Shown here one piece after another: positions 53,331 through 60,530 of a DNA stretch of 64,000 bases. The stretch comes from Candidatus Promineofilum glycogenicum. GTDB lineage: Bacteria; Chloroflexota; Anaerolineae; Promineifilales; Promineifilaceae. Location of the stretch: positions 372,001 to 436,000 of the forward strand of contig JADJHJ010000001.1 of the NCBI GenBank assembly GCA_016707605.1, read 5' to 3'. The notes below the pieces were generated by a model. That model was given only the letters and a program-made list of their open reading frames with translations. It had not been told where the DNA came from and did no database searches. How positions within the stretch are numbered: position 1 is the first letter of the stretch; each line of letters begins with the position of its first letter. The translations under genes and the position numbers were made by a program.

Positions 53331-53472
53331 GAAGAGCTCACGCAGGGGCAAAGTCGCAAAAAAAGAGGGCCAAAGACGCAAGAACGCAAGCTAAGCTTTG
53401 CGTTCTTTGCGTCTTTGCGTGAGAATTCTTCTTAGCGTTCTTTGCTTCTTAGCGCCTTTGCGTGAGCTCTTC
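53331..53472. repeat. Nested inverted repeat after the phosphohexomutase gene
   Basis: Outer 14-bp perfect arms GAAGAGCTCACGCA (53331-53344) and its complement (53459-53472). Inside is a second hairpin of CAAAGACGCAAGAACGCAA with TTGCGTTCTTTGCGTCTTTG. Between convergent genes. Confidence 0.8.
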
Positions 53473-53482
53473 GTCGCCACAG

Positions 53483-54869
53483 CTACATAGCAGCCAGGCG
53501 GTAGAGGATGCGCGCGCTGTGGCGGATGCCGTCGATGAAGTACGGGATGCGGATGTTCTCGTTGGGCGCGTGGACGCGGCTCTCCGGGTAGCCGCAGCCC
53601 GACGTGACCACCGGCAGCCCCAGCACGTGGATGAACGGGTGTAGCGGCCCGCTGCCGCCGATGAGCGGCTCGACGATGGCCGGCTTGCCGTAGACGTCCT
53701 CGGCCGCCTGGATCGATAGCTGCACGAAGGGGTGGTCGGGGTCGGTGCGCGCCGGCTTCACCCCGGCCAGATAGCGCACCTCCACGTCCGCGAACCCCTC
53801 GGCGTCCAGATGGGCGCGCAGCAGCGGGCCGATCTCCTCCGGCGTCTGGTCGGGCACGAGGCGGAAGTCGATCTTGGCGCTGGCCCGCGCCGGCAGCACC
53901 GTCTTGGCCCCCGGCCCCTGATAGCCGGAGTTCAGGCCGTTGATCGTCGCCGTCGGCTCGAACACGGCCGTCCGCCGCAACTCCGTGCCGCCGCTCATGC
54001 CCTTCAGGAAGCCGCTGACGCCATAGAACTCCACGAACGCCGCCGATTCGTCGGGCAGCGCCGCCAGGTACTCCAGGTCGCGGGGCGTGGCCGGGCGCGC
54101 CTTGTCGTAGAAGCCGGGGATGCGGATGCGCTCATCGACGCCCTTGATGGTACTCAGCGCCCACACCAGCCGCCAGGCGGCGTTGGCGATGAGCGAAGCC
54201 GCCCAGGCCGGAGTGGCAGTCGAGCGAGGCCGTGTCCACCGACAACTCGAAGTAGGCCAGGCCGCGCATCCCCAGCGTTTGCGTCGGCCGCCCGGTGTAG
54301 TCCACGCCGCCGAACTCCCAGACGCAGCCGTCGGCGGCGAAGCGCTCCTTGTGGGCGTCAATGGCCGGCGGGATGTTGGGGCTGCCGACCTCTTCCTCCC
54401 CTTCGACGAAGAACTTGACGCGGCAGGGCAGTTCGCCCAGCACGTCGCGCACGGCGGCGGCGGCGGCCATGCGAATGATCAGTTGTCCCTTGTCGTCGCT
54501 GACGCCGCGGGCGAAGAGCTGGTCGCCGACGCGGGTCAGGGTGAAGGGGGGCGAGTTCCACAGTTCCAGCGGTTCCGGCGGTTGCACGTCGTAGTGGTTG
54601 TAGAACAGCAGCGTGCGCGCCTGGCCGGCCGCGCCGCTGTCGCCGTAGACGATGGGGCTGCCGCCGGTGGGCAGAATTTCGCTGGCGTACCCCTGCTCCG
54701 CCAGCATCGTCGCCACCAGCGCGGCGCACTCCTCGATGCCCAGCCGTTGGGCGGAGATGCTGGGCTGGGCGCACAGGCGGGCCAGTTGGGCGATCCAGTA
54801 GTCGAGTTGTTCGTGGATGCGGGCGTCGATGCGGGCCTCGACGGCCGCGTCGGGAGTGTGGTTGGTCAT
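53483..54869 (-). pseudogene. M20-family dipeptidase, split by a frameshift
   Basis: One gene of about 461 residues, ATG 54869 with AGGAG upstream. The first frame gives the metal site FYNHYDVQPPEP, the EGEEEVGSPN motif with catalytic Glu, and ends after DTASLDCHSGLGG; the second frame resumes SLIANAAWRLVWALSTIKG and runs through the dimerisation domain to GGSGPLHPFIHVLG and the C-terminal metal His. One extra A in the pair at 54196-54197 explains the break and its removal gives whole codons. Otherwise a normal carnosinase-like or Xaa-dipeptidase. Lies downstream of azlCD on the same strand. Confidence 0.87.
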
Positions 54870-54913
54870 AGGTGCTCCTTCTGTGGGTTTGTAGAACTGG
54901 ACTATAGCCCAAG

Positions 54914-55420
54914 CTATCGCGCCGGCCAAAGGAGCCGAAGCCCCTCCCTAACCCCTCCCAGGGGGGGGATCAGGTCCCTCCCCCTTGGGAGAGGGCTAGG
55001 GAGAGGGTCTTCCTCCTCCAAGGGCGGGGACACTCCCCTCCCTGGGAGAGGGCTGGGGAAGGGCCCCACCCCCCAAGGGGGATCAGAGTGGAGGCTCAAG
55101 CCCAACGCCTGCAACCCCCACAACACCACCATCCCCACCCCCACTGTCCAGATCACGTTGCGCGTGCGCCAGGCGACGAGGATGGCCACCACGCCGGCCA
55201 GCAGCCGCTCGTTGCCCAGCGACAGATCGAACACCCCGCCGGGCATGAGCAGTTCAGGGGCGATGATGGCCGACAGCACGGCCGCCGGCACGTAGCGCAG
55301 CGCCCGCAGTAGCCACTGCGGCAGTTGCGCCCCGGAGGGCAGCAGGAACGGCGCCACGCGGATGGCGAAGGTGATGAGGCCCATGCCCAGGATGGTCAGG
55401 GCCAGGGTGGTGTTGCTCAT
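54914..55420 (-). CDS. azlD: AzlD-like branched-chain amino acid exporter subunit, with repeat-encoded tail
   Basis: 168 residues; the first 112 are a normal AzlD with about four helices (LALTILGMGLITFAIRVAPF, YVPAAVLSAIIAPELLM, LLAGVVAILVAWRTRN, IWTVGVGMVVLWGLQAL). Residues 113-168 are Pro/Gly/Leu-rich and coded by the GC-rich repeat (54930-55084). AzlD usually ends near residue 110, so the tail looks like a recent gain. ATG overlaps the azlC stop (ATGA). Confidence 0.88.
   Translation of the reverse strand: MSNTTLALTILGMGLITFAIRVAPFLLPSGAQLPQWLLRALRYVPAAVLSAIIAPELLMPGGVFDLSLGNERLLAGVVAILVAWRTRNVIWTVGVGMVVLWGLQALGLSLHSDPPWGVGPFPSPLPGRGVSPPLEEEDPLPSPLPRGRDLIPPLGGVREGLRLLWPAR
54930..55084. 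repeat. GC-rich palindromic repeat covering the 3' end of azlD
   Basis: Multiple inverted pieces of the type CCCTCTCCC and GGGAGAGGG with G and C runs up to 8. It encodes the last 56 residues of the AzlD frame, far from any AzlD-like sequence. Confidence 0.75.
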
Positions 55421-56148
55421 GGCCCGGCCTCCTCCGCGGCCACGCGCCGCCCGGCGCGCGGTCGCCGGCTCTCCAGGGCGACGCCGACCAGGATGCCCGT
55501 CACCGCCGCCGCCATCAGGCCGAGCTTGTAGGGCCAGGCGAAGGTCAGCACGGCCACCAGCCCGGCCGCCAGCGCCGCGCCAACGTGGGGCCGGTCGCGC
55601 GCGGCGGGCACGACGATGCCGATAAAGGTCAGCGCCAGGGCGAAGTCGAGCGACCAACCGGGCGGCACGGCCGCGCCGAACACAATGCCCACCGCCGTGC
55701 TGATCTGCCAGCTCGTCCACAGGGCCAGCCCCGCGCCCAGGTAGTACCAGTGGCGGGCGGCGGGCGGCGAGTGGGGATCGGTGTAGTGGACGATGGTCAC
55801 GGCGTAGGCCTCATCGGTCAGCAGATAGGCCAGCAGCAGCCGCCAGCGCAGCGGCAACTGTTGCACGTGAGGGGCCAGCGAGGCGCTGTAGAGCAGGTGG
55901 CGCAGGTTGACCACGAACGTCGTCGCCAGCAGCACCAGCACCGGCGCGCCCCCGGCCATCAGTTGCGCGCCGATGAACTGCGCCGACCCGGCGAAGACGA
56001 CCGACGACATCGACTGGGCCAGTAGCGGCGTCAGCCCGCCGGCGGTGGCGATGGCCCCGAAGATCATGCCGAACGGCACGACGCCGACCAGGATCGGCAG
56101 TTCGGCGCGCACACCGGCCAGGAATTGACTCCGGTTCAGAGAAGCCAT
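55417..56148 (-). CDS. azlC: AzlC-like branched-chain amino acid exporter
   Basis: 243 residues, six or more membrane helices. Signature PILVGVVPFGMIFGAIATAG near the start and SMSSVVFAGSAQFIGAQL. With AzlD it exports branched-chain amino acids or analogues, as in Bacillus. Together with the ilv-leu cluster at the left of the window this gives both synthesis and export of the same compounds, though the loci are 50 kb apart. Confidence 0.92.
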   Translation of the reverse strand: MASLNRSQFLAGVRAELPILVGVVPFGMIFGAIATAGGLTPLLAQSMSSVVFAGSAQFIGAQLMAGGAPVLVLLATTFVVNLRHLLYSASLAPHVQQLPLRWRLLLAYLLTDEAYAVTIVHYTDPHSPPAARHWYYLGAGLALWTSWQISTAVGIVFGAAVPPGWSLDFALALTFIGIVVPAARDRPHVGAALAAGLVAVLTFAWPYKLGLMAAAVTGILVGVALESRRPRAGRRVAAEEAGP

Positions 56149-56162
56149 AGGGGGAGTCGCGG

Positions 56163-59124
56163 CTAACCGCTGGGGGCGACGATGCGGTCGATGCTGGCCG
56201 CCACCGGCAGGAAGACGGTGGCGGTCAGGTCGGCGGCGCTGTCGGGCGCTTCGGCCCAGACGGCGATCTCCGTCTCGCCGTCCTGACGGCTGAGCAGCAA
56301 GCCGCGCACCGGGTTGCCGTTGGCGTCGCTGTAGCTGAAGTCGTTGCGCTCCCAGACGCGCCCGGCGTAGAAGAAGCGCTGCGGCTCGTCGGCGGTGAAG
56401 CCGGTGACGCCCTCGGACGCCGTGCCCAACAGCCCGGCCATCGCCTCGGCCGGCGTCCGCGCCGCCGGCTGGACGCGCACGGCGACGAACGTCTGCGAAT
56501 CGGCGGCGAAGCGCTGCCAGGTGTTGTACTCCTCATAGGTGAAGGCGGCCGGGTAACGCAGGCGGAACTCGCCGACGTTGAGCGTCGACCACGGCTCCGG
56601 CCCAAAGCCCAGGCGCGGCGGCAGGAACTGCCACGTGGCGGCGATGGTGTCCAGCGTGGCTACCGTCGTCGCCTCTTCTGCCCTGGGGCCGTCCAGATCG
56701 ACGACGAAGCCGACACCGTCCTTCAGGAAGGTGATGAACGCCCCGGTGCGCGCCCCCTGCTCGGGGCTGTCGTAGCCGTAGGCGGTGCGAATGGCCTCAA
56801 CGGCCGCCTCCGCCGGGCCAACGCTGGCCGGCCCCTGCTGCAAGACGCTAACCTGGCCGAAGGTGCTCAGCACCTCGTTCTGCAACGCCGCCAGATCGCC
56901 CGACCAGCCGGGGTAGGCCCGCACCTGAAGCTGGGCCGTGCCGCTGATGTTGCGGGTGAAGGTGACGTTGTCCTGCGTCGTCGGCGGCAGCCAGTCGGCC
57001 GGGTAGAGGAACTGCGCGCCGTTGGCCGCGTCGACGGTGGCGCGGAAGCCGGCCGTGGCTTGGGCCGGGTCGACGGTCAGCGGTTGCGTGGCCGCCAGCG
57101 GCGCGCCGTCGAGGGCGGCCACGCGCAGGCCGACCGCGTAGTCGCCGTCGGGCAGCGGCCGGGCGCTAAGGGTCAGGGCCGGCGCGTCGTCGTAGGCCAG
57201 CGACACGCCCGGCTCGGCCGTCAGCGCGCCGTCGCCCTGGCTGATGAGCCGCGCCGGTTGGAACACGTCGCCCGGCGCGGGCAGCACTTCGCCGATGAGG
57301 CGCGCCCCGCCGTCGGTCGTGGCCGCGATCCACAGTTGGGAGCGCGCCGCGCCGGGGGCGAAGACGAGCGTCGCCTCCTGGGCGCGGGGAGCGGCGGCGC
57401 GGCGGAACAGCCCGGCCACGGCCGACTGCGCCCCGATGGGCGACGCGTCCACCGCCCGCAGCGGCACGTAGTCGCCCGCGCCGGTCGCGTCCGACAGATA
57501 GTCGCCCATCGCGTCCCAGGTGAAGAGCGACTCATGCCGCCCGTCGGCCCACAGCGTGGCCGCCGTGCCGCCGGGCAGCGTCTGCGTGGCCGGGGTGAGC
57601 GTCCGGATCTGGCGCAGCACGCGCCGGCCGTCGGCCGTCGGTCTGCTCGGCCACCACGGCCACTGCGCCGACGCGTTGGGCGAATAGTTCGGCGCGCAGC
57701 AGGGCCGGCTGGGTGGCGTGGACGGTCTGGCGCGGGCCGCCGTCGAGCGTCACGTGGGCGACGTTGCCGCCGGTCAAGCCGGTGAACAGGGGCAGAAAGG
57801 CGGCCCATGACGGCAGGCGACTGACGGCGGCGTAGCCCGGGTCGAGCGCCGCCGCGCCGCCCGGCCAGTAGAGGGCGATGCCGCGCCCGGCGGGCTGCCC
57901 CTGGCCGGCCTCATAGGCCACCACCGCCTCGCCCAGAGCTGTGCTGACGGCCGTGGCCGCCGTTTGCGCCGCGCCCGGCGGGCTGGCTTCGGCGATGAGA
58001 GCCGCCGCCTGACCGAGATCGACGGCGGCGATGCGTTCGGCGTCGGTCAGCGCCGCCGCGCCGTAGGTCGGCGCGCCGCGGCGGGCAAAGCCGGCCACTT
58101 CGGCGTAGAGCGCCGGGTCGGCGGCCAGCGCCGTGGCCAGCGACTCGACCGCCGCGCTGAGAGCCGGCACCCGCGCCAGATCGACGGCGGCCATGCCCAC
58201 GAACTCGTTCCCTTGAAGCTGGCGCTGGCTGTTGACGAAGGCTGTCACCAGGTCGGTGGCTGCCTGGCGGCCGTCGACGGATGGATCGGCCGCCAGTTGG
58301 GTCAGCACCGCCTGGAAGTCCCACGACGAGCCGGGAACCAGCCCCGGCGCGGCCACGGCGTAGGCGGCGTAGGGCTGGACGGCCTGCAGCACGTCCAGTT
58401 GCCCCATCAGCCCGGCGGCGAAGGTGATGACCTCCAGCCGGGCGTTGGTCTGCCCCTGGGCATAGGCCAGGGCTTGATCGAGATCGGTCAGGCTCAGGTG
58501 GTCGCTCTGCTCCGGCGCGCCGATGGCCGCATCGAGGCAGCAGCCGACCCAGCCGCCGCCGAAGTCGCCCAGCACCAGCGCGTAGCGGTTGGCCGGGTAG
58601 GCGGCGACGCCCCAGCTTATAAAGTCGGCCAGCAGCGCCGGGTCGCCCTGGTTGGTCTCGCCCAGCGTGGCCACGACCTCCGAGGCCAATTGGGTGGGGT
58701 CATCGTCGGCCTGAATGTGGTAGCGGACGCTCTCGGCCGTGCCCGCCGGGCCGCCCTCCGGCCAATCGACCTGGGCCACGACGCGCACCTGGTCCGACGG
58801 CGCGCCGGCCTCCATCTCGTTCAGGTCGTCCCAGACGAAGGCGGCGCGGTCGTTGTCGGCCCCGCCGAAGTAGAGCACCGTCCAGGCCGGGCGGGTCGGG
58901 TCATAGGTGGCCGTCGGCAGGGGGGCAGTGGTGGGCGCGGGCGCGCCGGGCGGCGACGCTTCGGCGGTGACGCTGGGCGTGGCCACGACCGGCGTGGCCG
59001 CCGGCGGTTGCGGCGTCAACTGCGCCAGGCGACCGCCGGGATCACACCCGGCTAACGCCAGGGCGAACACGACCAGGGCCAGCAGCAGCGCGACCAGAGA
59101 GCGATGGGACCGGATAGATGTCAT
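56163..59124 (-). pseudogene. Clostripain-fold (C11-like) lipoprotein without catalytic residues, split by a frameshift
   Basis: One gene of about 986 residues if a single extra base near 57620-57632 is removed. Start ATG 59124 is 7 nt from GATAAT. The lipobox LALAGC gives lipid-modified Cys27. After a Pro/Thr linker the C11 domain begins WTVLYFGGADNDRAAF. Where clostripain has the catalytic His (HG.G) this has LVLGDFGGGWVG, a Phe at residue 188; where it has the catalytic Cys (ACLM) this has FAAGLMGQL, a Gly at residue 238. The second half (from 57620) has two or three repeated beta domains and no recognised motif. Expected on the outer membrane face as a binding or scaffold protein. Confidence 0.8.
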
Positions 59125-59131
59125 TCGGCTC

Positions 59132-59137
59132 ATTATC
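59132..59137 (-). promoter_or_regulatory. -10 box, leaderless start of the C11-like gene
   Basis: GATAAT on the minus strand, exactly 7 nt before ATG 59124; no ribosome site. This spacing selects 59124 over the in-frame ATG at 59133, which overlaps the box. Confidence 0.45.
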
Positions 59138-59268
59138 GGCGTAGATTCCCAGACAGGCAACGTCAGATCGTGTGGCTATTCGTCGGCCGCCGGCCCAATC
59201 GTTCCTTGTCGGCCCAGGACAAACGGGATAGCATTCGGGCTATCGGCTGCCCAACCGTGAGTCCCTTT

Positions 59269-60384
59269 ATGCCTGACAACTGGACTAGCTACAGCGGCAA
59301 TCTCCACATCCATACGCGCTACTCGGACGGCGAAAAGCTGCACGCCGAGATCGCCCACGACGCCATCGTCGCCGGGCTGGACTTCATCGTCGTCACCGAC
59401 CACAACGTCTACGTGACCGGCGTCGAGGGGTACTACGAGAACGGCAGCGGCCAGCGCGTGCTGCTCATGACCGGCGAAGAAGTCCACAACGTGCGCCGCC
59501 AGCCACAGGCCAGCCACTTCCTGGCCTATGGCGCGGGCCGCGAACTGGCCCACTTCGCGCCCGACCCACAGGCGCTCATCGACGAGACGCTCAGCGCGGG
59601 CGGCTACGGCTTCCTGGCCCACCCCCACGAGAAAGACCTGCGGCTCATCGACTCGCCCGACCTGGGCTGGCACGATTGGGACATCGAGGGGTTCAGCGGG
59701 CTGGAGATCTGGAACTACATGTCGGTGTTCAAGAACACCGTCGCCCGGCGGCTGGAGGGGCTGCGCTGGCGCAACAAGCTGACCGAGTCCCTGGTCGGCC
59801 TGTGGATGACGCTGCACCCGGAACGCTACATGGAGGGGGCCGACCCGGAGACGCTGGCTCTGTGGGATGGGTTTCTGGCCAAGGGTATGCGCGTCACGGC
59901 CATCGGCAACAGCGACGCCCACGGCACGCCGATGAGCCTCGGCCCCATCCATCGGGTGATCTACCCCTACGACTTCCTCTTCCGCGCCGTCAACACCCAC
60001 GTTCTCGTGCCGGAGCCGCTCAACGGCGACCTGGCCCACGACCGGGCGCTGCTACTGCGGGCCATCGGCCGCGGCCAAAGTTGGGTCGGCTACGACATGC
60101 CCGCCTCGACAGCCGGCTTCCGCTTCACGGTCAAGGGCGTGCACAAGGGGATCGTCGGCGACGAGATGCCCCTGGGCGCGTCCGGGGCGACGCTGCAAGT
60201 GATGACCCCCGCCCGCTGCCGCATCCGCATCATCCGCCACGGCCAGGTCGTGGCCCAGGCCGAGCGCGACAGTAACCTGGCCTACATGCCCACTGAGCCG
60301 GGGGCCTATCGCGTGGAGTGCCATATCCCCTACGAGGGGCGCGAGCGGGGCTGGATTTATAGCAATCCGATTTATTTGCGGTGA
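59269..60384 (+). CDS. PHP-domain metal-dependent phosphoesterase
   Basis: 371 residues from ATG 59269 (a GTG four codons earlier is possible). Metal residues of the PHP fold are intact: GNLHIHTRYSDGEKLH, FIVVTDHNVYV, LLMTGEEVHN, GFLAHPHEKD and IGNSDAHGTP. The last 90 residues form a beta-rich domain with a run of Arg and Ile. Similar proteins hydrolyse nucleotides or phosphoesters; the substrate is not known. Confidence 0.87.
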   Translation: MPDNWTSYSGNLHIHTRYSDGEKLHAEIAHDAIVAGLDFIVVTDHNVYVTGVEGYYENGSGQRVLLMTGEEVHNVRRQPQASHFLAYGAGRELAHFAPDPQALIDETLSAGGYGFLAHPHEKDLRLIDSPDLGWHDWDIEGFSGLEIWNYMSVFKNTVARRLEGLRWRNKLTESLVGLWMTLHPERYMEGADPETLALWDGFLAKGMRVTAIGNSDAHGTPMSLGPIHRVIYPYDFLFRAVNTHVLVPEPLNGDLAHDRALLLRAIGRGQSWVGYDMPASTAGFRFTVKGVHKGIVGDEMPLGASGATLQVMTPARCRIRIIRHGQVVAQAERDSNLAYMPTEPGAYRVECHIPYEGRERGWIYSNPIYLR

Positions 60385-60530
60385 GTAGTGGGCAGTTGAT
60401 AGTTGTCAGTGGGCAGTTGAGTTGTCGGGCGTGTAGTTGTGGGGTGCGGTGTAGTGTTGGTCGGTTAGTCCTTAGGTCGCGGTCAGCTCGCCACCCTCTA
60501 AACTAATCCCTAGCCCCTAATCCCTAATCC
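60385..60530 (-). repeat. Composite modular repeat, copy D (degenerate, minus orientation)
   Basis: On the minus strand: CTAGGGATTAGGGATTAGGGATTA, then GGGTGGCGAGCTGACC, ACTAACCGACCAAC, and ACTGCCCACTGACAACT units, the same module order as copies A and B but diverged. Lies between convergent PHP and SEDS genes. Confidence 0.7.
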
